Positions 11,437 through 21,647 are shown, counted from the stretch's first letter. The stretch: 64,000 bases of DNA from Dryomyza anilis (GCA_951804985.1 OX638133.1:37969963-38033962); one strand, 5' to 3'. Program-made: numbers and translations. The notes: generated by a model from the letters alone, not told the origin.

Positions 11437-11643
11437 TCTATATATATAACTCTTGGTCTGTCTGTCTCTTTGTTCCATCATCACGTCTAAATCGCAGATC
11501 CGATTTGGCTGAAATTTTCAAGCAGAATACCATGGAGTCTGGAGGGTGACATAGGCTATATATGGCCGGGATTGGACAGTTGGGCATTGAACTTCCCATA
11601 CAACTTACACTTTCACAACGACATAACTCGGCACATTAGTTAC
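11437..11643 (+). mobile_element. Helitron-like 5' end
   Basis: A host A is followed by TCTATATATATAACTCTTGG, the TC-start typical of Helitron 5' termini. Next come CAGATCCGATTTGGCTGAA, a CATGGAGTCTGGAGGGTGAC block and CATAACTCGGCACATTAG. The matching 3' end was not found downstream; the sequence passes into an A/C-rich tract. The element at 1688-2569 may be the other end of the same family. Confidence 0.5.
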
Positions 11644-12095
11644 GAAGATAAACAAAAAACCTCAAATACAAAAAAAAAAATACAAAAGGAAAACACAAAA
11701 ACAAAAACACATAATCAACAACAAAATAAAATAAAAAAAAAACAGATGAAAAACAAAAACAAAAGAAAATACGAAGAACAAAAGCAGAAACACAAACATA
11801 AATACAAACATAAACACAAACACAAAATCGGAATCAACAGCACAAAATCAAACAACAAATGGAAAACAAAAGCGAAAAAATACTAAATTAAAAACACAAA
11901 ATCAGAATCAACAGCACAAAAGCAAACAACAAATGGAAAACAAAAGCGAAAAAATACTAAATTAAAAACACAAACCCAAAAGCACAAAAACTAAAGTAAT
12001 ATCACAAAAACAAAAGCATACATACAAAATCAAAAACATAAAAACAAAAAAGAACACAAAATAAAAAATAAAAAACACAAAAGCAAAGAGAAAGG
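11644..12095. repeat. A/C-rich low-complexity tract with 74-bp duplication
   Basis: The plus strand is almost free of T and G for about 450 bp and consists of CAAAAACA-like units. A 74-bp unit is duplicated, beginning CACAAAATCGGAATCAAC at 11821 and CACAAAATCAGAATCAAC at 11895. The Lys/His/Asn-rich open frame at 11572-11886 is a composition artefact. Confidence 0.85.
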
Positions 12096-12104
12096 GGCTT
12101 CAAA

Positions 12105-12491
12105 ATCTTCTTTGGAGTTCCTGGATCGAATTCAACAACGTGCAATATATTTAGTAGGGGATGAACCTCTATTGGTTCTCTTGAGCACCGAAGGACTGTA
12201 GGGTGTGTAAGCCTGTTCTATAGGTATTACAATGGTAAGTGTTCGAGGGAAATACATGGCCTGATTCCACCAGGTCGTGTGTCCTCTCGTTCTACTCGGG
12301 CATCGAACCAAGCCCACCCCTTCGTAGTTCACTCGGCTCTCAATAGAACCACGCATTACCGAGAGAATTCGTTCTTCAGTCGCACGATACGTTTGTGGAA
12401 CAATCTCCCTCCGTCTGTTTTTCCCGACATTTTAACCTATCATCCCTTCTTACGATCAACGTTGGTTAATTTGTAAAAAAAAAAAAAAAAA
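12105..12491 (+). pseudogene. 5'-truncated non-LTR retrotransposon (LINE) 3' end
   Basis: The translation gives LDRIQQRAIYLVGD, then LEHRRTVGCVSLFYRYYNGK, then SFFSRTIRLWNNLPPSVFP, and a stop before an A-run (about 12475-12491). This order (LD-IQ-RA, LEHRR, RLWN-LP--VFP) is the carboxy-terminal part of LINE ORF2 reverse transcriptases of the Jockey/CR1 kind; I cannot fix the clade. One frameshift lies near 12165-12175. The last 65 codons from 12279 remain open. A related, more decayed fragment lies on the minus strand at 14185-14440. The poly(A) end abuts a transposase remnant, so that remnant was probably the insertion target. Confidence 0.8.
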
Positions 12492-12648
12492 CCACAGCTC
12501 GGATATATCGATGTTGTCGAGCTATAGCCACATAAAGTCGGTTATCATCGCTGTAGACCAAGGACCAATGACGGTAACGCTGTCTCCTTCACATTTCGAA
12601 AATAAGGTCCGATAATGCCGCTGTGCCATAAACCGCACCAAACGATGC
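12492..12648 (-). pseudogene. Tc1/mariner-superfamily transposase fragment
   Basis: On the minus strand from about 12648 the translation gives VWCGLWHSGIIGPYF, then after a frameshift EGDSVTVIGP and MITDFMW, a stop, then LDNIDISELWF. The order VWCG-W--GIIGPYF--N--G--VTV---MITDF--L---D---LWF is the catalytic-core region leading up to WFQQDGA in IS630-Tc1-mariner transposases common in insects. One stop and one frameshift make it dead. The reading breaks off exactly where the LINE poly(A) begins, as if the LINE had inserted there. Similarity to the amino-terminal side fades near 12648. Confidence 0.7.
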
Positions 12649-13436
12649 ATGATGAAAACCTTACTAAATATTTTGACAGCTGAATGGCATTGGTAACTTT
12701 GATAGGTGTTGAAAAATTACAATTGGAATTACTATCAATGTGGGTAACTAGTAACCCTTTATATAATTTAATTCTGTTACTTAATTTACTGCTTACTTAA
12801 TTTTTGCTATTACACAAAGCTTTTAAGAAAATTACAATCGACATTTTAGTGAGCGAAAGACCAATTCTTAGAATATCAAAAATACAGCAGGTATTACTAG
12901 TTTCCAAAAACTTTAAATTTTATTATTCTTCTAATTTAAATTTTTAAGAACACGTCATGAACTTTTGATCTGAAATTAATAGAAAAAACGAGTTGGGCGT
13001 TAAAATATCTGCACAAAGTTAATATACCCTGTACCTCATAGGTGTAGGTTATAAATATATATTGGCATATTATAATTACGGTGCTATTCGTCCGTTTTTT
13101 TTTTTTGAAAGAATATCATACTATAGAACCCCTGGTTCTTTGAAATATGTTTTCAGGCTAACAACTTTCTTAGTTTAAAGTTTCCTTGTTTGTCTTTTTT
13201 TCTCATAATTCATTATGATTCTTTATTTCTACTATTTGTTCATAAACATCCGACATTTCATTGTAACACACAAAATAATAATTCTAATTAATAATATATG
13301 TTCAAAAATGTTGCCACTTTTTTCCTCCTGGAACATTTTATATATTACACACGATATCGAGTCTGCAAAATTTCCACATTCAAATCTGTAAAAAGGAAAA
13401 ACATAACCAATGATCAGGAAATGCCCCTATTTATGC
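12649..13436. other. Unassigned DNA with a short mini-me fragment
   Basis: No gene was recognised. The only identifiable piece is the mini-me end fragment at 13011-13053. Confidence 0.35.
13011..13053 (-). mobile_element. mini-me type A end fragment
   Basis: This is the terminal block GCACAAAGTTAATATACCC followed by TGTACCTCATAGGTGTAGG, nearly identical to the ends of the copies at 30162-31121 and, in reverse, 7208-7930. Nothing else of the element is present. Confidence 0.8.
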
Positions 13437-14166
13437 AAAAGATTTGTTTGAATATGCTTGAATGTAATTATAACGTAATTCGAAATCACCATATAAATAT
13501 TGGGAGTAATATCTAATTACATTATAATTGAATTGTAATATTATTTTGTTCAGATTGAAATATTATTATACGATATTTAAACATAAATTGCTTTAATCGC
13601 GGATTTACATGAATTTACTAATTAATGTTTCTGTAGAAACATACATTTTTCATCAGATATTAATATATGTATGTTTGATATTTCCGTTGTATAACACACC
13701 CAACGTCAATAAAAGGTTCTTTGAATTATATGTATTTGGTTATTCATGATTGTTACTGGGTGACAACGAATTTAAAAATAATAGCATTATTTTGATTATA
13801 TGTATGTTTGCCATTACGATATCACAATTCAATAACAGAGAAAAAAACGAATATTGTGTAAAGAAGATATTAGCACTAAATTTACTATTTTTACATTAAA
13901 ATTAAATGAAAACATAAATATGTTTACATGTAAACAAAATGTTTATCATATTCAAACATATATATGTTTGCAAGAACGCCGAAAATTATTCATTCTGAAC
14001 ATAAATATGTTTAAACGAAAACAAAAATATGTTTGACTGTTATTATAAAAATATTTGGCAATGAAATAATACTTGTGTTTGCATGAAGCTCCCATGATAT
14101 TACATATATTACATATATGCCAGCAAAATTATGTTTGGCAGAGCCTTTTTTTTTTGCAGCGTGTGG
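13437..14166. mobile_element. AACATAAATATG-repeat element, copy 1
   Basis: It starts with AAAGATTTGTTTGAATATG and ends GCAAAATTATGTTTGGCAG-AGCC-T-run-TTTGCAGCGTGTG. The interior carries many AACATAAATATGTTT-type blocks in both orientations. The copy at 36832-38109 shares both ends and much of the flanking interior. The second copy, sitting inside another repeat, shows that this is a mobile unit. The superfamily is unknown; the open frame at 13854-14036 is part of the repeats. Confidence 0.6.
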
Positions 14167-14184
14167 AATTGTGTCGGTGGATGC

Positions 14185-14440
14185 TTGTTATGCGTGGTTC
14201 TGATGAGAACCGAGTTGACTGCTATGGTTGTGCTTGATTTGATGCCCGCATAAAACAAGAGAACACACGACCTGGTGAAAACAGACCGTGTACCTTACAA
14301 TGGTATAAAGTAGGCCATTCGCATCTTTGGAGCTCAGGAGAACCTATAGAGAATGATGTATTTTCGTACCCTATTAAATATATCGCACTTTGCTGAATTC
14401 GGTTCAGGAACTCTAAAGCGGTTTTTGATAGTCCCTGACC
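14185..14440 (-). pseudogene. Decayed fragment of the same LINE as 12105-12491
   Basis: Read on the minus strand, this aligns with 12120-12360. Shared blocks on the plus strand are TGCGTGGTTCT, TTTGATGCCCG, ACACACGACCTGGTG, TAAATATATCGCAC and GAATTCGGTTCAGGAACTC. It covers the LDRIQ--A to LEHRR and SSRSTRASNQ regions of the reverse-transcriptase tail. Many substitutions and indels show it is older than the copy at 12.1 kb. Confidence 0.7.
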
Positions 14441-14445
14441 AAATA

Positions 14446-15853
14446 TAAATTATAATTCATATAGGTTGTGTAGACAGTGCGTAAGTCAACGGCTTTCAAA
14501 ACTGAGCTACTTGGCTGATTCTAATGACAAATGAAATATATGATCATTCCAACGAAGGTCACATTAAATTTATATTCCTAGAACGTCAAGAGCAGCTGAC
14601 TTCTAATATCTACAGCATCCATATTGAAGGATGGTTGGAGCAGATGGTCATTTTTAAAATTCTGTATTACAATTTCATTTCTGCTATGTATGAAAGTGGC
14701 ATCTGGTGTTAACAAATTATAATATTACAAAAATTTACTATTTAGATTGCCTTTTAATGCGTTCGAGGTCGAGCTGCTATTGAATATCCAATTCAAATGG
14801 ACATACGAACTGTGTCCATTGTTTCCGGTTCCTCATTTTAGATGAGAAATAACACAAAAGAACTACTGTTAATTTGCTGTACTCTCGATGTTCGCATCAC
14901 ATGTGGCAATGATGATGTTACCAGAATAAAACACCGTCCCCATAGCCCAACCTATTCCGGTTTGGTTGGTCATTTCATTGGGCATTGTTTTGGCCAACTA
15001 TTTTTAATTAGCGCGTTCGAAAGGACGCGCTCGCTCCGGATATAAACTAACTGCATAGCGGATGTAATTAACATTTGCCCTCTGTGAAGCAGAAACAATG
15101 CACAACGCTGTGCAAATGGCCCGCGCTGTGCAGCCGCAAAATGGTGCATTTTAAATATAATTTTTTCAATGGTTTTCATTTTTTTTTTTGAATTTTTTTT
15201 GGTTAAGTTTCCGGTCTGCAAGAAATAGGTCGAATGCCAAAAGGACAGAATGTGCATGGATTACAACTGCGATAACTACTACAACTTACAACTGCTATGA
15301 CTACTACGTACTATGACTACTGTTGCTATAGCTACTGCTATTGCTCTTGTGTTGTGCACTGCAAAATGTATTTTGTAGTTGTCTGAAATTTAATGATGCG
15401 CTTCAAGAGCATTTTAATTCCATCTCCATTATAGACTTTTGTGCAATTTTAAGCGCTCGAAATTGATGATTTTTACCCTCAACTGCATCGCATTCGCACG
15501 TTCCAAATATGCTCAATTTACTTATTGACTAATTGTCTGCAATTCTGTATGTCTGACAATTACAAAATGTGTAATGAGTTAAACGCATCAATTAAATCAG
15601 AAAACTGCGTGCCCTCTGGTGATGATGGCTTGCATTAAATATTAAATGGGGTGATTAATTAAGTCAAAATTTCAGAAATATATTTCAATTTCAATATAGT
15701 TTAAATCAGTGATTTGAACTCTGGGATATTCCATTTTAAATCAGCGAACGGATTTGCCCTACCCACGCAGAAATAATTTAAATTTGGCACAAATGCTGCA
15801 CCTTACTAAAATAAGACAATTTAGAATAATTTTGGACATATAGCTTATAGTTC
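14446..15853. other. Single-copy-looking non-coding DNA
   Basis: No transposon end or recurring repeat was found. The region is less AT-rich than its neighbours, particularly 14880-15140 and 15400-15650. A short hairpin AGCGCGT-loop-ACGCGCT lies at 15010-15031. Such islands between transposon clusters are where conserved regulatory sequence would be expected, but nothing in the bases proves it. Confidence 0.4.
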
Positions 15854-15861
15854 CCGAAATA

Positions 15862-16149
15862 ATATAATAATAGTTTGGCGCTACAGTCCTGTTTAGAACT
15901 TCGGCCGAGCTCTCTCACCATTTTGAGCTGTGCGTGTTATATTTGTACTCAAAGTGGTGGGACCTACAGTTTATTGCCGAATCCGAACGGTGGGTGAGAG
16001 CTTTTCATAGGCAATGTTTTAATCTCGTAGGTTTGCCATTTACTGCCGAGAATTAGCGCGGTATAGAAAAATGTTTCTATGAAAAGATGTTGAACCGAGG
16101 ACCTTTCGGCTCGCAATCCAACGCACTAACCACTGAGCTACCGCGACTA
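15862..16149 (-). mobile_element. tRNA-derived SINE, ATT-tailed family
   Basis: The full unit is inverted: (ATA/ATT) tail at the left, then the body, then a tRNA-like head ending with GTAGCTCAGTGGTTAGTGCG (minus strand). It is flanked by a perfect duplication CCGAAATA at 15854-15861 and 16150-16157. The head shows box A (TAGCTCAGTGG) and a weakened box B. The body contains the family landmarks CTATACCGCGCTA, CCTATGAAAAGCTCTC and CCGTTCGGATTCGGCA. Confidence 0.9.
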
Positions 16150-16991
16150 CCGAAATAGATCAGCTTAAAAAGTGAAAAAAATATGTAAAAACTTTATCTT
16201 CAAAATTAGTTTATATATAAGGTCAATTTAGGTATCATTTTAAAGGTGGAAAGATGGCCTTTAATACTGCATATAACTTTATTATTGTGTCCAAAGGTCA
16301 CATTTCTGATTTTTTACCAGTTTTTTTACATTTAAAGCCACCATATTTCGAGAACCATTCAATCTAGAGTTATGAAATTTTGCATATTTCTTAGTCTAAT
16401 ATGATAGAACTCTCATAAAAATTTTGACAATTTCAAAGATGTTGAAATTTCTTATTTTTTCATTGATTTAAAATGGACTAACCTCCCTAACTTGTGGTTT
16501 AAAGATTTTATATTAAATTTTAACCTTAAATTTTAACCCTTAAATTTTTAAAATTAAATTTCCAATTCCGGTTTTGATTCTACATATTTTCTTTAATTTG
16601 ACAGTAGCGAAATTGTTTATAAAAACGAAACTAGTGTAAAATTAATAGGTGAGCCAGGGGTATGGGCCACGTTCAGATGTTCCTCCAAAAATACATGTGA
16701 ATAATTTTTAAATTCTTTTGAAGGGTCTTTTCCATAGACCGGTTCATGATCTAACCTTTTGCATTAACAGAAAGAATACCATTTATATGCTTTTTAATTG
16801 ATTTTTGTACGATTTTACAAAACAGCTCAATGTCGTACTTGCGGAACAATTTTAGGGTAAAGTGGGAAACTTCTTTTTCCTGTTTTGTTTTTTTTTTTCA
16901 CAACAAAGTAAAATACGTTAAGAATAAAAATATTATAAAAAGTTAATAAAAAATGTAGGAAGAAAAATACAAAAAAAAAGTTAAATTTATA

Positions 16992-17215
16992 CACTCAGAA
17001 AAAAATTTCATAAAATCCCATTAAAATTTGTCAATAGTACAGTTATTGATTTAATAGTTTATAAAAAATCATTATTTTCATACAAACTCAAAATTAATTT
17101 TACAGTATTTTGTAGTATTTAATGGGATTTGCCGATTGAATTAATAGTTTATCATATTGACTAATATCAATAGTAAAAATAATAATTTTATGGTACCATT
17201 TTATGGAAAAAACGA
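16992..17215. mobile_element. CACYCAG-ended MITE, copy 2
   Basis: It begins CACTCAGAAAAAAATTTCAT after TA and carries the family interior (CCCATTAAAATTTGTCAATA and GTATTTAATGGGATTTGCCG). The right end lacks the expected ATTTTTTTCTGRGTG, so the copy is truncated or decayed at about 17215. Confidence 0.65.
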
Positions 17216-17305
17216 ATTTTTTAAATTTAATTTCTTCGACATTTTATTCCTACAAATTATACCAAATTCATCTTCTGATGAAGTTGAAGAATATTTACCG
17301 ATGTA

Positions 17306-17624
17306 AAGGGTTTTTCAACAGGAACGTTACAAAAGTAGAGCGACAGGGACAACCATATTCCTTGCCGCTCTTTTGACATTTTTCTTCATTTCATGATGGA
17401 AAGATATACGAATTCGAATTTCGGTAGTAAATTTTAATAATTTCGACTTGTTGTTGGCTCGTATATCTTTCCATCATGAAATGACAAACCTTACTGAAGA
17501 GAAATGTCCACAGAGCGGCAGGAAATATGGCGTCGTTTGCTGTCCCTGTCGCTCTACTTTTGTAACGTCCCTGTTGAAAAGCCATTGAAAAAAACTTTTG
17601 TAGCGGTCTTATTGAAAAACCCTT
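17306..17624. mobile_element. Long-hairpin MITE, TA-flanked, copy 1
   Basis: The ends AAGGGTTTTTCAA and TTGAAAAACCCTT are flanked by TA at 17304-17305 and 17625-17626. Arms of about 130 bp are near-complementary: GGAACGTTACAAAAGTAGAG, CGACAGGGACA and TTTCATGATGGAAAGATATA on one side, with their complements on the other. The asymmetric loop contains GAATTTCGGTAGTAAATTTT. The right side carries an extra terminal block. The copy at 22590-22930 has the loop and the extra block in the opposite orientation, so it is inserted inverted. Confidence 0.85.
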
Positions 17625-17649
17625 TATCGTTTTTCCCCTGTTAAAGGGT

Positions 17650-17958
17650 GTAGCCGCGGTTGCTCAGTGGTTAGTGCGTTGGACTACGAGCCGAAAGGTC
17701 CCCGGTTCAAGCCTGAACTAGGACTAACAATATCTTTTCATAGTAACCTTTTTTGATACCGCGCTACCTCTCGGCTGTAAATGGCAAACCTACGAGAGTA
17801 AAACATTGCCTATGAAAAGCTCTCACCTGCCGTTCGGATTCGGCAATAAACTGTAGGTCTCACCACTTTTAGTACAAATATAACACGCACAGCTCAAAAT
17901 GGTGAGATAGCTCGGCCTAAGTTCTTATAGGACTGTAGTGCCAAACTATTATTATTAT
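17650..17958 (+). mobile_element. tRNA-derived SINE, ATT-tailed family, well preserved
   Basis: It begins GTAGCCGCGGTTGCTCAGTG (box A region), has box B GGTTCAAGCCT, and a body with CCTATGAAAAGCTCTC, CCGTTCGGATTCGGCAATAA and AGTACAAATATAACACGCAC. It ends in ATTATTATTATT. A 9-bp duplication TTAAAGGGT flanks it (17641-17649 and 17959-17967). It is transcribed, if at all, by RNA polymerase III and depends on a LINE for movement; the partner LINE is not identified. Confidence 0.93.
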
Positions 17959-18149
17959 TTAAAGGGTCTCGGCATTCTTCTGCCATTCAGATCTTAATTC
18001 TGGCGTAGTCAATATGTTGTTACTCATTGGTTTGTAGCCACGATTGAAGTTTTTCGTGACTAAATCCATTTAATAATCCATATAACACAATATTTTCACT
18101 AAAATTACAACTAAGATTGTGTAAATTATGTTTCCCACTTTACCCTAAT

Positions 18150-18520
18150 ATCTCAATTTGAACATAACTTAGCACCATTTAAGCAATGTCAAATTATTTG
18201 AATTATTTGTGTTTCAAAAAATATACCTAAATTACAAATTCCGAATTCACCCTTATCCCACTTTACCCCAGGTTCCCTAATTATGATTATTAATTTAAAA
18301 ATTACTTAATTGGAAATGACGAAACAAGACGAATCTAAACATACCTTAGCATGGTGCTTATATGGTTTAAGCAATGTCAAATTATTTGAAAAACCCGTTT
18401 GTGTTTCAAAAGATATACAAAAATTACAAATTCCAAAATGACCCCATGTCCCATTTTACCCCAGGTTCTCCTAATTATGATTATTAAATAAAAAATTATA
18501 TATTTGGAAACGATGAAATA
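18150..18520. repeat. ~200-bp tandem duplication at element end
   Basis: Two units follow each other, each running from AACATA-CTTAGCA through TTTAAGCAATGTCAAATTATTTG and TGTTTCAAAA-ATATAC to TTACCCCAGGTT and CTAATTATGATTATTAA. They duplicate the right end of the GGGTAAAGTGGGA element, giving it two alternative termini. The units have drifted apart at many positions, so the duplication is not recent. Confidence 0.8.
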
Positions 18521-18544
18521 TTTCCAACATTTGAGCATAAAGTA

Positions 18545-18730
18545 GACGGAATTACTTCGTCGAATATTTTCACAAACGATTTTCGTACAATATACGAATA
18601 TAAATATATTTCGTAACTTTACAAAAGTTCATTCCTACTATTTACTAATGATTTCTTGAATCTTTTTCACGAATATTTTCGTAAAATACAATAAATTTTT
18701 GTGTGTATTTTATGTATGTTTTATTTAGAG
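18545..18730. repeat. ACGAA-rich block related to 5830-6680
   Basis: It contains GAATATTTTCACAAACGA, TTTCGTACAATATACGAA, TTTCGTAACTTTAC and ACGAATATTTTCGTAAAATAC, the same vocabulary as the longer block at 5830-6680. The boundaries are uncertain. Confidence 0.45.
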
Positions 18731-19672
18731 TATATTTTAAATATTTTAATGTTTTCGATAAAAAGTATATGGTACATTTCACGTTTATACGCCGAACTGT
18801 GATCCTGAACTCCGTCACTCATGACTTTTTTCAGAATTTTCAAAAGGGTAATTTTAATAAAAATGACTTTTAGGAAAGTAGAATTTATCAGACATGAAAT
18901 ATTTAATTGTTTTGGTTAATTTTTAAATTTTAGTATCCCGGTAAAAGGAAATTTAAGAATTAAAAAATCGTATTATTCTATCTCTATACCTACCCTTAAT
19001 GATTTGCAAAAATATCGTCAAATTCCACGATATAAAATATTAAATTTTACTCCATTTTTATCGATTCTGTATAAACTGCCACATAATAAATTCTTTATTG
19101 ATAACAATTAAAACATTTTTTCGGATAACGTATAAACAAAATAAAGAAATTAATTGGAGAAACAGCATTGAGAGAAAAAATTTCTATTGAAATCCTACGT
19201 TAAGTTTACATATCTACTTCATACCAGTATTCAATGGATTTTAAGTGTGACAAGCATAATTATATAACATGTATTTACTGTGTTATTAGCAAATAATAAA
19301 ATATTTTCCAATTACTGAAACCAAATACATATGAAAAAAACCTTTTTACATTTTAGAACGAAAATAGTGAAATCATTTCAAATCACAATTCTCAGTTCTC
19401 GGTTTACACAATTAAATTTCAGATTAATTAAATAGTTACAATGTACGTTTTTTGGTTAAATTTCCAAATAAATGGCATATTTTGAAATATCATTATTTTG
19501 CCTTTACATAGATTACTTAATACATTATTAAAACAAATTATTTAAAATCATTTATATGGCAATTGTAACCAAAATATGTTTTGTTAAACAATAAATAAAT
19601 GTTCATTTTGCGGTTTAATTCCAGAAACGAATAACATACAAAGGTAAATTATTAAAAATATAAAATAAACGA
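18731..19672. other. Unassigned AT-rich DNA
   Basis: No coding region, RNA gene or repeat boundary was recognised. Confidence 0.35.
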
Positions 19673-20330
19673 GTTAGTAAAGTTAGATCACATGGGAAAT
19701 TTTAAAGTAGGTGTAATTATGATAGTTAGGATTATCAAAATTATAGTCGGTCTAAGCCGACTATAAATACCCTACACATATGTGTGGTTACCATTCAAAG
19801 TGATATATAGGTCACCAGGGTATACGAATCCTGAAAATAACTACAAACATTCAATCGTTGAAGAATTTCCATTCATTTGATACCCATATTTACAAATGGG
19901 TAGGTGTACCGAGTTTCGATTTTTTTTTTGTGAACCACAAGTCTTTATGCCGGAAAACATTATTATCATGAATTTGAGCATGATGTCAATATATATTTAA
20001 CCAAAAAAGTTTACCTAAGCACGTATACAGTAAAATTGATCTGTAGATATACATTTTATATGAGGTATTTGAACATAAGTGGTCGGATCATAAGTCACAA
20101 TGGACCGATCTCTTTTCGCACATACAGCGTAGGTATATTAGTAATCTAAGTTATAAGTTTCATTTATCTAGCTCTTCAATTCTAAAAGTAGTAGGGATTT
20201 CAACAGACAGACAGACAGACGGACGCACAGACGGACATCGCTAAATCGACTCAGGAGATGCTTCCTTCTGGGTGTTACAAACGGCGTACCAAACTGAATA
20301 TACCCTTTCAGTCTTAGTGTAGGGTATAAT
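19673..20330 (-). mobile_element. mini-me/DINE-1-like element, type B, core deleted
   Basis: It starts AAGTTAGATCACATGGGAAA, continues GTCGGTCTAAGCCGACTATA and ATACCCTACACATATGTGTG, and has a short CAGA tract at about 20203-20220. It ends CGTACCAAACTGAATATACC and GTGTAGGGTATAA. Compared with the copies at 24561 and 56440, it lacks the segment from GTCATGCTGATCAAG to CATACCGG. That segment holds the conserved core, and the deletion lies between two GGAG repeats. Confidence 0.85.
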
Positions 20331-20687
20331 AACGCACGCCTAGCGTTAAACATTTACAACCCAAAAGTCATTGCACATCCCAAATATTTCAAGAATATGT
20401 TTCGGATCTCTCTCCAGTGTATTTTAAGATCAAAGAATCCATTTTGTTTAATACGTTTTTCTTATTTTTTCTCAAAATGTCATAGCAGTTTTGATTCCCA
20501 ACTGCTCATATCAATTTTTGAAATATTAATATATCATAACTAATCATTATACTGCCCTACACTTATTATGGTGCAGTAAAAGTTGCATTCAGTTGATTTA
20601 AATAAAAAAATGTTGACTCTATTAGTAGTATTAATAACTTTTTAACCAAAAGTCGTAATTTATTTTCTTTAATTGCACTTCAAGGGA
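20331..20687. other. Unassigned AT-rich DNA
   Basis: Nothing was recognised between the mini-me copy and the Transib-like element. Confidence 0.35.
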
Positions 20688-20692
20688 TGACG

Positions 20693-21647
20693 CACAGTGT
20701 GCCCAAACGCTCTTAAATCGGGTGAAATTCAGTATTGTCGGAACCACTCAACCGATTTTAAAAATTTTAAAAGTGTTGCACAGAGAGAACTTAAGAGAAC
20801 TTAAGTTTTGAAATTAGTTTGTAGCTTTAACAGTTATGGAGATAAAAATCAGTAAAGTTGAAAATTTTTTCATGAAAAATCTTTCAAAATAGTAAAAAAA
20901 ATACAGTTATAGGATTCTGATGTAGATAATTTCAAAACTAACATTTTCTGCAGGGGGCCAAAGTAAAAAAAAAAATAATTAAAAAACTTGAAATTTGACC
21001 AGTGTTGCCAGATTGGTTAAATATATTTTGGATAAGTTTTATCATTTAAAAGATTCTCAGTAAACTTATCTATCAAAAAATATAACAAAAGTAAAATACT
21101 TACGGAGATTTCCGTAAAAGTCAAATTTTCCAAAAAAAATAAAAAATGGGAAATAAAAAAAATGTTCGACTTTACAATTTTATATTTACTAAACCACTTG
21201 AGATATTTTAAAACAGTTTTCAGTTTATGATTTGTGTGTTACTTGTTTATAAAAGTCCCTTACGCATATTTTGATTTCATGATAAAATGTACAATCTATG
21301 TAAAAATATGTAAAGTAAAGTCTTCAAAAATTTAAAAAAAAATCATGTTCAAGTCTATATCTTTAAAACTAAACAAGATATTTTCTCATGTTATCATTTT
21401 TTAGGTCTAAATGTAAGCTTTCCATAAACACAAGAATTTCAAAAATCGGATAATTTTTGGATTTTTTACAATTTTTGAAAGATTTTTCATAAAAAATTTT
21501 CAACTTTGCTGATTTTTATCTCCAACAATTTCAAAAATTAAGTTCTCTCCAGTTCTCTATGTAGAGCACTTTTTAATTTTTTAAAATCGGTTGAGTGGTT
21601 CCGAAAATACTGAATTTCACCCGATTTATGAGTGTTTGCACACTGTG
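20693..21647. mobile_element. Transib-like long-TIR element beginning CACAGTG
   Basis: This 955-bp element is flanked by a perfect 5-bp duplication TGACG (20688-20692 and 21648-21652). Both ends start CACAGTGTGC. The two arms, about 20693-20895 and 21445-21647, align for about 200 bp: TAAATCGGGTGAAATTCAGT, TCGGAACCACTCAACCGATT, AGAGAACTTAA and ATGAAAAATCTTTCAAAA. Transib transposons, the ancestors of RAG1, have CACWRTG-like termini and 5-bp, usually GC-rich, target duplications; both features fit here. No transposase frame is present, so it is non-autonomous. Superfamily assignment rests on termini and duplication only. Confidence 0.75.

Larger units (their letters stand above)
16652..18290 (-). 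mobile_element. GGGTAAAGTGGGA-type element, copy 1, heavily interrupted
   Basis: The ends GCCAGGGGTATGGGCCAC (left) and CCCACTTTACCCCAGGTT (right) are inverted relatives of one another. Subterminal blocks (TTCTTTTGAAGGGTC and CACGATTGAAGTTTTTCGTG) match the copy at 47861-49179 in reverse orientation. Internal repeats of GGGTAAAGTGGGAAA occur on both strands. Three later insertions sit inside: a CACTCAG MITE (16992), a long-hairpin MITE (17306-17624) and a SINE (17650-17958). No coding frame was seen and the superfamily is unknown. Confidence 0.65.

Noticed and set aside
11572..11886. 104-codon Lys/His/Asn-rich frame
   Set aside because: It is produced by the A/C-rich low-complexity tract, which lacks stops because T and G are almost absent.
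17650..17730. tRNA gene at SINE heads (also 29324, 30045, 31160, 49341, 2148)
   Set aside because: Box A and box B are present but acceptor stems do not pair well, and bodies, tails and target duplications show they are SINEs.
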